DNA of 64,000 bases. Source: Aquila chrysaetos chrysaetos (Eukaryota > Chordata > Aves > Accipitriformes > Accipitridae). Shown one piece after another: positions 22,456-35,500 of the stretch. Each line of letters starts with the position of its first letter. Within the stretch, counting starts at the first letter, position 1. The notes below the pieces were generated by a model. It was given only the letters and a program-made list of their open reading frames with translations, did no database searches and was not told the origin of the DNA. The DNA is taken from contig NC_044012.1 in assembly GCF_900496995.4 (NCBI RefSeq), positions 1 through 64,000 of the forward strand, read 5' to 3'. Both the position numbers and the translations under genes were made by a program.

Positions 22456-25400
22456 AGTTCTGTATACTCTTTACATCTGCTCTAGTTTATACCCACTCAG
22501 GTAAAAATGCCTTTTTACTGTTTTATTATGTTCCCTACTTCACCATACAATCTGTTTCTGTAGCTTAGCAACAGCATTTATTTATGTCTAAAACCATGGT
22601 TATCACCAAGGTTTTAGTGGTTGTGCTGCCCACTGAGGCAAGGCCCTTTTCTCCAGTGGTTCCACGTTCTCATCAACTTTGCACAAATATCTGTAACATG
22701 TGACCGCAATGGCACCTCCTGGGATGAAACCCATGTTCCCCATAGCCTCTCTTGCATAGTCCCAATGAGCATACCTTTTCACAAGACCCAGATGTCAATA
22801 CATTCACTCAAATCGCTATTCATATATCCAGGCAGACAAGCATGGAAAAAGTAGCCCAGTCTCCTCTTTCTGCTGTGGCAATAGTGTCTGGACAGCTAAC
22901 AAATATGCCACCAATTTTTGGCAGTAGGATGGGGGTGCGGGGTGTCTGTGGACCAAATACACTGCAAGCTGGCTTTTGTGTTTTGCTGTACAATATGAAA
23001 GCTGTACTTTAAAGGGAACTGAAGAATGACAGGTGTAGTCTGGTCTACAAACTGATACCTTGGTACTGCAATAAACCATGAAATGTTAACTATGGAATTA
23101 TCGGGCCCTCGGCACAGCTCTAAGATCTCCTGATTGTGACCAATGACTTTTTTTAGAGCATCGCATTCTGCGTGCTAATTTGCCCACAATAAGGAATCTT
23201 CAAGACAGTATAGCAGAATACAGTAAGGTGTAAAGATCAAGCACAAGGACAGTCAATGACTTCTGTAAAAGGAATACTGAAACGACTGTCACTCCACAGC
23301 CTAGAAGACAGCCTCCCTGGACAGGAAAATCACAACTGGCCTGGAAAGAGCAACTGCAAAAACACTCTCTCATGACCGCTCAAAACAGGAAAATCGGGAG
23401 AATTCAATTAAAGAATCACTCATGACAAAACCTTTTTGTACACTGCACTATAAAAATGTGAAACTCTGCCTCAAAATACTGTGGCAGCAAGAGTATATAA
23501 AAGTTCAACAAATTATTACATCAATTGAAAGTAATTAATGGAAGAAGAGCCTCTCAAGGACTGCTAAATGCAAAGATGAGGCTACAGCTGGTGGCTTAGC
23601 AATTCCCTAAACTGTAGATGCCCAAGTTATCTGCCTGCATCTGGGAGGTATACTCGGAGAAATCACATTTCCTGTATTATTTAACTTTTTCCCTAGCAAT
23701 CTGCTACTTGCTACTGTCAGGCACAAGAGCAGATAGATAAACCTTTGGTGTAATTCAGCATGGCCATTCTTCATAGATAAAATTTGCCTTGTTCAAATAC
23801 TGAATTTTTGCATATTATGTCACCAGAAGCATCTATGAGTTTCTCTATGCTGTGAGGATTATCAGCAATCAGGCAGCCTGCACTGACACTTTGCCAAACA
23901 GAGGTGATGAAAGAATCTAAGGAAAAATGAAGAGCAGTTGTGTTTGCTAGTTCAAGGAGTTTTCTTGAAACAGATTCTATGCCTGAAAGCCAGTCAGCCA
24001 TAACTACCTCAAATCTCTTTCTTGTCTGCAAAACATTAGCCATTTTTTGCACTGACTGCATTCTGCAGCTTCTCACAGTCTAGCCCATCACATAGCTTTT
24101 AGAGACCCATGATGCTTTTTAAAGAATTCGTGTTTCTACTCCAGCTACACAGAACTGCTGCTCCACTGCAATCATGATCACTCTGCAGAAATGCAAACAC
24201 TAACTGTTCTTTATACCTTATTGGCAAGGGGTGGGGGAGTGAGTAATAAAAACATGTAGGTGTCAAACCAAAAGCCATTTTTTTTAATTAGCATCTGCCT
24301 TGACTGCCTCTTGGTCCTCTCCTCACTCTGATTCCCACCCAAGCACTGTTGCAGACAATACTGTGCCAACAAAAAACCAGCTAACATGCATGTTAGTCCA
24401 TAATTTGTGTCTGACCCACCATAAGCACTACAAATAATATGTAAAATTACTGTAGCTAAAGTATTTGCCTACTCCTCAGTATGATATAAACTGCAAGAAA
24501 AAGTGCAATATCACAGTAAAGCACTAAGTACATACCCATTTTCAGTATTCAAGATTCATCTTCTGCCCTTTTGGGAAAGTTGGGATGTTTCTAAGGAATA
24601 TGCACACATGCAGACACCACAAGGAAATGAATAATTACACAACAAAATGCAGCATCTGTAAGAGTATTCTCTCAGGGAGTTTCCAGTGCATGAGGCCAAA
24701 TACACATCTAGTTCACTGGATTTTCTCTGTACACAGTGCCTTTTATTTCTGCATTTCTCACATTGGGCAGGTGCAATTCTATTTGGATGTAAACACCCTT
24801 TTACCATTTGCAATTGCATTCTGCAGTTAAGGTGCTTTCAGCCCGGGTTAAACTTACACCCCTTTAATGTGCAACTTTAGAACCCACCAAGCTCTTTCAA
24901 GACTTTTGACAAGTTAGCTGAGGCAGAAAGCAGCTCTTGAATACCGTGAAGAGTCACCTTCTCATAAAGTAGCCGAATAAATATGCACACACACATATAT
25001 ATATTTATAAATATACTGAATAGATTACATGATATCGTTGCCTTAATTGTGAGGCACAGAGCCTTGTGATGAAGGATGCTCCCTCTGATCCTCTGTTTAT
25101 TCCATTGCAGGACTCACCAGAGGGTGCTGTTAGGCAAGCTCACTCTTTCAGCACAGAAAGTCAATCTGCCAAAACTCCCTTAGTAGGTGAAACACTAGTC
25201 TGTGACCTGCTCTGCATTGCCTGGCCTCTCTTTTTGCCAGTGCCCTCCTCTGCCTACAGCTCAGCAGCCCTACCTGCCTATCCCAAGCTCCCCTCAGGAG
25301 AGCTAAAAAGGGGCTTGTTCCCACCTCCTTTCTTCCTCCTTTGCTTCACAGCAGTGCTTCCTTGTGTCTGCACCTGCCTGACTAGAGCAGGCCTGCTGAC

Positions 25401-28400
25401 TAAAAACATGGGGGGAAAGGCAGAAGCACTAGAGGGGCCAGATGCCCTAGTATTACTGCCACTTCAGCTGCCATCCCAGCGACAAAACCCTCTAGCAAGC
25501 ACCTCTTCATTGATGCATGAAATCAGACTGACCAGAAGTGGCGAAGGAGCTACAAGAGGCTGAAAAACAGGCTGAGGGACATCACGTTGCAGCACAGAGC
25601 ACTCCGACAGCTTTCGCATCTCTCAGCTGAGACGTCTGAAGTATTGCAATACTTGGTGGTACCACAATACATGCTTTTGTACATAATGAGTACCGCTAAG
25701 CATAAATTATTTTAGTAACAGTTACAATGTTATTCCTTTTCTGTGATAGTAGTATTACTTCTTTTGTGATACTATTTCTTCAGGGAGAGCTCTGGCAAAC
25801 AGTAGCATAATCAAAAGTCTAATTCTAGCGAATTCTTGAGGCAGAATCATCTCTTCACAAGCCAATGCAAGTGTTCAAAATGTTATCTGAAAAGCATCTG
25901 CACATATGGTTTAGTTGACAATCCTGAGTCAAGCTCTGTCACTGGGCTCGTGCACTAGCGGCTACTAATGGAAACAAGATCCTGGACTAGATGAAAAACG
26001 GGTCTGCCCCAGAATAACTATTCTTACATATTGTGCAAAGGAAATTAATAATACAAACTGGCCAACAGAACAATGATTTTCTTCATCACTTAAACTGGCT
26101 CTGATGGAATGCTGAGCTGCAGGGCCACTAGCATCTGCCATTGCTTGCCAAGAGACTAGACACACTACTGAAAGCTATCCAGTTCTACCAGGCAGTGTAA
26201 AAATACAGTGAGCAGTCGTATTGATCCCAGAAAGCTTGTTTTCTAAACAGAGCGCTTTTCAGACCCAGAATGGTAGAAAAGAATGGAAGAGGAAAGAAAT
26301 AAATTGTCCAGTGGATGACCTTTTAGCTTTTGCTTTCGGGGACTTTTATTTGTTTGTCACATAACACAAGTAATGTTGGAATCAAGTAATCAGATTTTTG
26401 CAGGTCAGCCCTGAAAGGAGCACAATTGCAGAGTAAACTTCCTTTCAGTACAGAATTCAACCTGAAGACACCTAGCAAATTAACAAAAATTAACTTTATA
26501 GCTTAATAAAAAAAAGACCCTCCTATTATGCTGCTCATTTTTTTTCTGGGATACTAAAAAGACTGTAGAAAGACAGAAAGGGAGTGCCTCACATTAGAGC
26601 TGTAAAGAAACATGGGCTCTCTTTGAGCTTGGGACAAAAGGCTGGGATGAAAGATTCGCTCAGAACAAACAGGTCTGGGTCTGTTGCAGGAAGACTGAAA
26701 AATCCGGCTGGCATAAAGCAAAACAACTGAGAGAAGAATTACAAGTACCTGCTCCCCTAAAAGGACTTCTGAGCAACTGAATCTTAGCTGTCTTTGTCAA
26801 AGTCTCCCCGGCTATTTTGTGTCCAAGAAAATTTCCAGCACACTTTCATTTAAAACAGTTTATGCAGCACTTTTAAAGCCAAAGTCTCTACAGATTACAC
26901 AGAAATTACTTCAACTTCCACAAAATGCAAAAATACATTCAATTTCCCAGATTGTTCCCTTCCACTGAAAAAAGAATAGCTAATGCTATACTATGTGCTC
27001 AACCTTTTGCTAGCCAAAAACTATTTTGTCCTGTATGCTTGTCATACACTAAATGCTGACTTTCAGAGCAATCATATGAGCTAAATATAAGCATCATTTA
27101 TGTACTTACAATTCACCAAAACACCTCAGTACTGACTGTGAAAAGAATGATAATTGTAAATGTCATCATGCATTTTATAGAATTAATAGGAAAATGTTTG
27201 TGCATGGCATGATAAACAGAGCAAAGGTCACCTGAAGGTCTACTATACTTTATGGAGAAGTTTACTCACTACATACTTCACCTATAAGACATTGCACCAG
27301 TACAACCACCACCAGAATGGCTTCTATGAGCTAACATTAGAAACATAGTTCGCTCTCAAAAAAGTGAAACTCAGGAATGTGACAAAGCTGGTCCAAGAAA
27401 AATGCACAACAATATTACTAGTAATCCTTGCAACAAATCATGCAGCCGACAAAACGTCACTTTCCAGTGTTCTTCCACAGCTAGAAATGACACATCTTCA
27501 CAAGGCAAAAGCTTACTGTATGGCCAACAATATGCAGATTGGTCTTTGAATGGGGAAAGAAAAAGTTAGTTTGGATGGTGCCTTCTATAACCACTGGTAC
27601 TTCAAAAAGAGTTGAAAGTCTTTCCAATAGCTAATCATTGCTAAATAGTTCAAAAAATTAATAAGCCTCCTTAACTGTTTTAATACAACAGTGAAACTGC
27701 AACAGAAATAATAAAAGTACAGAAAATGTACTGTAATCGGACATTTTGAATTCTGACATTATATTAGCATTTCAGCTGATTGTGTTAATTTAGCTTTTGA
27801 AAACGTACTTCCTTTTACAATCTAGTGGAAAATAAGATTGGAAGAGTCGCTTCCAGGTAATCATCAGGCTTAAATACTTTACAATACAATGAAGCATACC
27901 ACAGATTTCATGATATGGCCATAAAAATTATTTTAAAAAGGCTTGGGTTTTTTTTTCTTTATGTTGTCTGGAGTTAGATAAAGTTGTCCAGCCTGAACAA
28001 ATGGCAGTGTCGAGGCATAGCCCTACAACACCTATTTCTCCATGCAATGCAGCTGAAGATCACAAAGTGTTTTCAGCTACTAGAATCACCGGTGTTCAAG
28101 AAATGAGGTCTGGTCGGTTGCAATTTTTGTTAGGAATTTTTACTATTTTTAAGGATGGCAAAACTGGGGTGACAAAGAGGCACTCCCAGTAACTGAATGC
28201 TGTTCACTTATTTGAGTCTTTGCCTACACCGGTACAACAGTGTCCTGAAATTCAAACAGTCTGAAGACGAATGGGCTGAGGGGTGCCTTGTGTGCCCCAC
28301 TGAAGCAACCACTGCAACTAAGAAATAACGACAAATTCTTTGGTCCAGTACGTCACTTTCACCTAGAAACAGAGGCTGGACATAGTAGAAAAATGGGAAG

Positions 28401-28779
28401 GCATTTCCCGGAACGACGGGAAATGTTCTCTAAAGCACCTGATTTCACCACCTAACTCCAGCAAAGGAAACCACATTAACCCGAATCAGCCATGTTCTCG
28501 GGGCGGGGGGGGGCGATTTTCAACGGCTTTACCTCTGTCAACAACTGACTACACCTCAAGCAACGCCCAGCTCGGAACGGTACGACATCGGCACCGCGGT
28601 GCCCGCCGCACCGGCTATTGCCGCTACTTCACCAGCACGAGTCGCAGCGTTAGCGCACGGCTCAAAAACATCCCCTGAAAGGTAGTGCAAGCGATTACAA
28701 ACACCGTTGTTAGCTACCGGAAAAAAAAAAAAGGTCTGTCATCGCCCGGGTCGCCTACCGGGACGATGAGCCCTGTGGG
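22456..28779. other. Intergenic or CHST6 5' intron, no gene recognised
   Basis: About 6.3 kb of AT-rich sequence. A minus-strand frame of 101 codons at 23771-24076 has a balanced, protein-like composition but no motif I know and no splice evidence. A plus-strand frame of 165 codons at 25066-25563 is rich in Pro, Leu and Ser and looks like chance. A short AT/CA microsatellite lies at 24981-25017. Confidence 0.45.
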
Positions 28780-29410
28780 ACACCCCCACCCCCAACGGCC
28801 CGCCCGTACCTACCCGCCGCCTCCCGGCACCGCCGCGGATCCCAGCTGCCTACAGAGACAATGAGCCGCTTTCAGACGTGGCCGAGGCGCCGGGGCGGCG
28901 GGAGGAGCCCGGGAAGGAGCCGATCCGCCCCGCACCCGGCGCATCCCTGGGCAAAGGCGCAGCCCGGCAGAGGCGGCCCGCCCGCCCGCCCCGCCCCGCC
29001 GCGCAGCACAGCACAGCATAGCACAGCGCAGCACAGCACAGCACAGCGCAGCACCCGACCACCCAGCACCCGGCCGCTCGAGCGGGACCGGCTACGGCGG
29101 AGCAGCTGTGCCCGCCCCGTCGCCAGCAGACGGCGGAGAGGCCTCCTGCAAACGCCCGCGCGGTCCCGGTAGGCTCACCGGAGCCGTCCCGTTGCATCTC
29201 CCCACGGCCGCGGCACTCCCCAGCGCCCCGGGCCCGCCTGCCACAACCGCCCGCCGCCCCCCGCTCCGGGCGGCCCCACGGCCCGCCCCCGGCCCAGCCG
29301 CAGCCCCGGGGGGCCGTGCTCGCCGCGGCCGCATCCTGCCGGCCTCGTGCGAGAAGCGGGACGTCCTGCCCCACAAACAGGCTGCTTGGTTAGCTCGGAA
29401 ATAAGCACAG
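28780..29410. promoter_or_regulatory. Orphan CpG island, candidate CHST6 promoter
   Basis: A discrete 0.6-kb CpG-dense island between the TMEM231 3' end and the CHST6 coding exon. A minus-strand donor-like GGTAG followed by GTACGG lies at 28810/28809 and a plus-strand GTAGGC near 29170. Because CHST6 is the next gene on the minus strand and its coding exon has an acceptor, the simplest reading is a CHST6 first exon here; a plus-strand non-coding RNA is the alternative. The island contains a CAGCA pentanucleotide repeat. Confidence 0.45.
29004..29053 (+). repeat. (CAGCA)n pentanucleotide microsatellite
   Basis: Ten units of CAGCA with a few single-base changes (CATAG, CGCAG variants) inside the CpG island. 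Confidence 0.9.
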
Positions 29411-32339
29411 AGGTGCTTTCTTTCATCCTAGCATCACCCCGTAAAACGCCCCGACGTACGGCTCTTACACGTCCACATTCCCACTTCTGTTTACACACAG
29501 GACTTTCCACCAACGACTTACTTTCCCCTTACAGAGCCACTCGCACAAATCTGATTAATCCTAACGTGCCTCTGTGTCCTTCCTCAGGGAACAGCCTTTA
29601 GCTTGCTCTCTGGTGTATGTGTACACAGAAGACCTGTGTAGTAGCACTGTGGCGGACTGCAGTGGTATTGTCTTTTCATTCTCTCTGTTGCTTAGCAAGC
29701 TAAAGGAAGAGTCCTTACAGAGAGCCTTCCAAGAAAGACTCCTCCTACCTAAAGCTCCTTTTAATGCTAGTTGCAGTGGATTCTCAGGTGTTTTTTTTCC
29801 CTTGTACTTCAGTTTATTGCTACAGCCGTAAAATCCTACCTCTTTTCTATTGCTTGGTTACTTACAGAAGTAGAATGCCTCTCCAAGCTTGAAAAAGGAG
29901 TCAGAACTGAAGCAAGAACTATGCTCAGTATAAAAGTGATCCAGGAAGTTACCACAGCGGAGGTATCACAGGTTTTTTTTTTTCCCCCTGCTGTAGTCAC
30001 ATCTGCCTTTACTGCTCCTTTTACACTGCATTCACTTATTAGTCCCAGTTGTGAAACACACCTCTTTCAAACGAAATGGAGCGATTGCTCTATGTCATAC
30101 TCAACAGTTACATGCCACCTGCAAGCATTAATTCTTTTTTGATTTCCTCCTTTTAACTTAAATAGTTCTCCTCTTAAATTACTGTAGAGGATTTTTTCCA
30201 GCTTTCTCCTTCTAAAGGCAAATAGAACATATGGATATTTTTCTCTGTTTCCTGAACCCGACCATTTCTTACCTCACGTGCATTCACTGAACTGTTGCTC
30301 TGAGCAGAGTCATTTGTCATAAATTAATCTGGAAGGATACAATAGGAGAGAAAAGTGAGATAGGGATAATGGAGTCTCCCAGTATTATTGTTGTTATCTG
30401 GCATTAGCCTCTTTCATGTTCCAGTTGCTACCTTAAAAACAGGCTTCTGTTCAGCTTAGAGGACTGTTACGCATTCCATTTTTGTGGGAGTACAACAGCT
30501 CAAACCCTTAAAATGGGGTTCTGTGGTCTCTCCGGAGATTTCTATCCCTTGCTTATGCCCACCCTAATGCTTGTGCAGACACATACCAAGTTCATTCAGG
30601 GAACTGACTTGTCTGCAAAAGTGACTATATTTGGTAAAGATCATCTTCGCCATAATGAGCTCCCTGAATTAACTCATGCAGTCACACAAGCATTCTCACC
30701 ACTGCAAGAAAGAAGAGATGGGACTACAGCAGACCAGATGTACATCAGCTTGAGATATTGAGGAAAGAAGCTCACGGGCCCCTTTGCTCATTCTGTGTAA
30801 CACCTAGAAACACTAAAAAGCAGTAGACAGTTGCTTTGACTGTGCGCTCTGATACAAAGCCAATTATCAGTAGTCCTAGGCTGCCAGGTACAGACTTCGA
30901 AGATCAAAGAGCAAACTGGAGATTTCCAACCAAAATACATATATGTATATACAACAAATGCTCCTTGCAATAATTTACAATTCACATGTAAACACCTAAG
31001 TTTCACATGCACAAAAATGCGTTGAATAACCAAGACAGGGCTCCCCACATTAATGTTTCACTTGCATTGAAGAACAGGCTGAAGTCCATCCAGCATGTAA
31101 AACTTGGGAAAAATGCAAGCAGCAAGACTACGAAGTTTAAAATAAGCTTAAACAGAAGTTCAGAAAGAAGCTGGCCGTTTTGAGAAGGAGAAATGAAAAA
31201 GGAATAGGCAGGTCTCCAAACTGCCAGGATGTTGAATTCTAGAGGACAATGGCCATAAGGTGGGGTACTGCTGTACAAGCTGTGCTTTCACATTTCATAG
31301 CTGTACCACATCTTAAGAGTTCAAGAGAACCAAAGACACTAAAAATTTTGTTAACTAGCATCCAGAATTGTTTTAGACTCTCTCCTGCCATAACAGTGCT
31401 TTGCTACAATTAAATCTTAACTACAAAACTGAAAACATAATGGAAATTTTGTTGTTTTCTTTTTTAAGCTTGTTTGGCATAAAAAGTAAGCCCAGAAAGA
31501 GAAAATAAAATTAAGTAATCTTCCCTACCACCACTCCCCCCATCAAGAATGAGGGACATAGTCTTTCAGTGCTTACCGGGTGATTATAATTTATTTACTT
31601 TTTATCTGTTCTGAGTTATCATTTAAGTTCTGAAAGTAATTATTCACTTGCTTTGGAACTCTGAAGCTTCTCTGGTAGCTTTTTAATTAGTTTTCTTTAA
31701 ATAAATACCAGGCTTCTCTGTTTTACTCTTCCCAATTCACAACTAATGGTCTAGTGCTACAGGAATAATGCCAATAGTAAGTGATTGTGCAAACCTCGCA
31801 GTCACTGTCACCCACAACCCAGTTTCTCACATCAACCTTGAATTTATCCATCCTCCAATTTAGTAACTAAATCGGTGAGCCGATAACATATAGCCACAGT
31901 TACTGAAGTGTGGCTCTGACCTTAACTCATCCATCTATTTTTTCACATTCCTTATATTTTTTCCTTTCATAGTGCACATAAACTCATGTACAAATAGTTG
32001 TTACTGTTAGCATATTATTTTCAGTCTTCAAGGTTTAGCAAAATTAAGATCATGCAAAAGCAGTCTCATTGCTTTCTACTGGTCTTTGAAGTGTGTTCCA
32101 GTTGCAAAAAAATAACTAGGTTCTTCTTTAACTGTCAAAAGTATTAAAATTTTCAGTCCAAAAGCAGTCCTCCCAGAGAAACAGACGAATGAACATGTAT
32201 TTTAAAAAGGGAGCATGAACAGAACATACTTGGAACATACTTAGAAAGTTCTGATCTTCTGAAGTAAAAAGTGTATACAGAATAAAAGCAGGTATCTATT
32301 TTTGAACTGCATTTCTTTAAAGTGTTCTCAGGCATCTCC
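29411..32339. other. Intergenic plus TMEM231 3' untranslated region
   Basis: The part nearest 32339 should be TMEM231 3' UTR. A minus-strand AATAAA is at 31595-31590, about 745 bases after the stop, and is a plausible end. Further left I see no gene; the minus-strand frames at 30788-31278 have no recognisable motif. Confidence 0.4.
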
Positions 32340-32529
32340 TCAGGACTGGTGCTGTTTGTAGGACAGAACTGGAGACACCGGCAGAACTGGTGATATTGGA
32401 GTTGTAGTCAACACCTGATTCTGGAACACAAACATTTTAATCCTACTAAACACCCAAAGAAAGATAAGGAGAATGCTGACATACTGGATCCAGGCAAATT
32501 TAATAATTTCCCAAAATCCTGGCTGATAT
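32340..32529 (-). CDS. TMEM231: TMEM231 coding exon 7 (terminal)
   Basis: Encodes [19 protein letters not shown] onward through the second membrane helix and the tail, with TGA at 32342-32340. The start at 32529 assumes an AT-AA intron that keeps the human-like VIxYQPGFW junction. If the intron ends in AC instead, the exon starts at 32538 and three residues (FFK region) are added. The last 17 residues differ from the human tail. Confidence 0.85.
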
Positions 32530-35500
32530 TTAAAGAAAGTCAAGGAATGTTAATGAAGAAGCTTCTGATACTACCACTGCAATAACTACACAAAGGAACT
32601 CAGAGGTGGAAAGGCACAAAACTTGTTAGACATCAGTTTTGTGTGCCAAATGCAAAGCCTTTGAGCCAGTGAAACTCCTAAAAGCCTTTTACCGTAGTAT
32701 TTAACAAAAGCTGCAGAGAACATCTGTCCTAGAAGACATTTAAACCAATTCTGTGGAAAGTGCCTACTTCGTCCCCGGCTCACCAGAAAGTAGTTATTGG
32801 CAATATTCAGGCAGGTAAACAAACCTCGTAACAAGTGTGCTCCATACAGATTCTTTTAATCACAGGCTTGTTCTTGCCTGAGAAAATGAGTAAAGAACAT
32901 AATGAATGATGAATTGTTTTGTAGGGAAAAAAAAAAAAAAAAATCAGGTCTGTCTGCGCATGTAATGGATTTGCCACATCTACTGCGGGAGTTATTATTT
33001 GGTGAGCTTACCTTGCATGCAGATTTCTAATGATTTGCTTTAGGTCACAGAATACAGTATCATGCTTTGCTAGTGGCATCCATGACAGATTGGGACAGCA
33101 GGTGCTGCAGGAGCAAAGCAAGACTTACTAAGAATGTTCAGTGTGAATGGCTAAGAAATTGCCTTAAAAGCCAGTTTAGTAAGGCTGAAAAGCAACACAG
33201 GTTCCCAGTAGAGAAAGGCAAAAAGTGGTTATGCAAGCAGAACCACCTGGAGGAACAGGCAAATGGGTATTCAGTTAACTCCAGAACTATAGCATTTGCT
33301 TGGCTAACAAAGGAAAAGTTTAGCAACAAGTCTAGACAAAAAGTTTTAATTTGGTCTACATGTAAAGGCCCAGGTAATGCAACCTAGTTATATCACAGTT
33401 TATGCAGTTTTCAAAGGATATAAGATAACTTCCACTGGGTAATGAATAGTAGCATTAATGATAAATGGTGTATCTGTTGCTCTTCCAGTCATCCAAACAG
33501 GGTTGGGATCCGAAAAGACTGTTGTCACTAAAATGGCGAAAGGAAACATCCAAGTTAAGGGGCTTTTCAGTCTTAATACAGAACTCAAATCCTCACAGAA
33601 TAGCTGCCAATATGGTAACTACTGCTGTTCCGTAATTCGCAGCTATACATTCAGGCTTACCATTTCTATCCCAATATGCTGCAATGATGTTTGTTAGATC
33701 ATAGTCACTTGCAAAAGGACTTGTGCCATTGACCACAGACACCTGTTACAAGGAGATACTTGCATTATTTGTCCACTCTTCAAGAAAGTAATTCTACTGA
33801 GTTTCTTATGCAAAGTAACAATGCCCTTGAAGGAATGCACATAAACATCAGACTGAACATTCTGGCAGAATAACCTCTTCCACCTTTCAGCCTAACAAGA
33901 AAACACCAGTTCCAAAGTTCTACGCTCCACTCTGTGCATGAGTACAAATAATTAGGGTGTCACCTATGGTACTAGGAGGATAAAGGGGGGGGGGGGAATG
34001 GATGGGGAAGGAAAAAAAGTTTCCTCACATTGTATCTGGTATCCAGTCCACAATGGTTAAGTAATTGCCTCTGGTTCAATTTTAGGTCTCCATTCATATA
34101 GAGCTGAGACCCTGGCACAGGAGAAAAAAACTGAAGAAAAGCCATGCTCTGCATCACAAGTGTTGACATTCTCTGAAATGATGAACACAAGAAAAAAGAA
34201 TTTAGGCAAGTTGGGGGTGGGAGGAAACACAACACACTTTCTACCTCTTTGTATCTACAGATTTTCTGCATGGATTTGATTTTTTTCTGACTCCCAAGTT
34301 TCAGATCGTCACATTCATCTAAACAAGGGAACACCAAATAAGAAATATGAATTAACTTTTTTTTAAGTGAACTACCTTAGTTGTTAGTTAACTAACTTTA
34401 TAAACCAAAGTTCCACAAGAAATTCAGTGAAGTCCAACAGTCCGTGGCTAATGATGGATTGGACTTGCTATAACATGTGAAAAGCAGCAAGATGACTAAA
34501 TACATTCACTGGAGACACAATTTAAAATACTCAGCAGTCAAAGCCAGCTAAGGACTCCTGCTCTGCAATAAGGACCAAACAAGGAAGTTCCTTACCCCTT
34601 ATCAATCACTCGTTCTGAAGGAAAATTTTCACATTTACTATAAAACAAAGGTGGTGTGAATGTCAGAACTCTCTGTGATACTAATCACTGACCTAATTCA
34701 GCACAAATTTAGGACGGTCAGGCCTTTACTCTGGGCCTCATAGGTTTAAGAATGTTTTCTACACCACACAGCTATGCTTCTTAACTTGTCCATCTGCAAT
34801 CAGCAAGAGTCTCTTGGATAAACTAAGCCTAATCTCCCTAGTAAAACTATTTCTTGTCTCTGTGGCTGCATCCAACACAGCCCATGGGTTCTCTGTGCAC
34901 TAGTGTTTAGGTATTAATTACACTGTCACTTGAGATACAATGGCAGCAGAATTTTATTTTCCTGTCTCCCTATAATACCTTCTTCCCCCTCCCACTTACA
35001 AGATACAGAAGATCCTGGCAGATGATTACCATTGCTTCAAGAGCTGTTAAGTAAGCAAAATCTATGGAGTTTTAGGCTGCTGCAACAGCCTGCACCTCCA
35101 CCTCAGAAAACTAACTGGTAATGTCAAGACACAGCAGTATGTAAGAACGCACATCCTTCTGCCTACTGCAAGACTCTCAGTTATTTCCAGATGCCACCCA
35201 CACTGATATCCACTGTTGTGCATCTCTGTCCTCTGTGCTGCACTACAGCCCAAGAGAATACACAGCTTCAAAAAAAAAAAAGAAAAAAAATCTAACGAAA
35301 CATATCAAAACACACAACAGAGCTAGACTAGGAATGACCCAGCAGAGGAAGAGAAAATTAAATATTTATTAGTAAAATACATAAATCTTTTAGATAAGAA
35401 TTTCAAATGTGGAAAGGTTCTTTCATCCTCTGCATAACCACTACTGGAATATTACACTGGGTCTATATGTCACAACAAACAAAACTAAAAATGCTCACAT

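Noticed and set aside
25066..25563. 165-codon plus-strand frame
   Set aside because: Pro/Ser/Leu-biased with no motif; it starts at an arbitrary ATG in intergenic sequence, and neither strand shows a plausible exon boundary.
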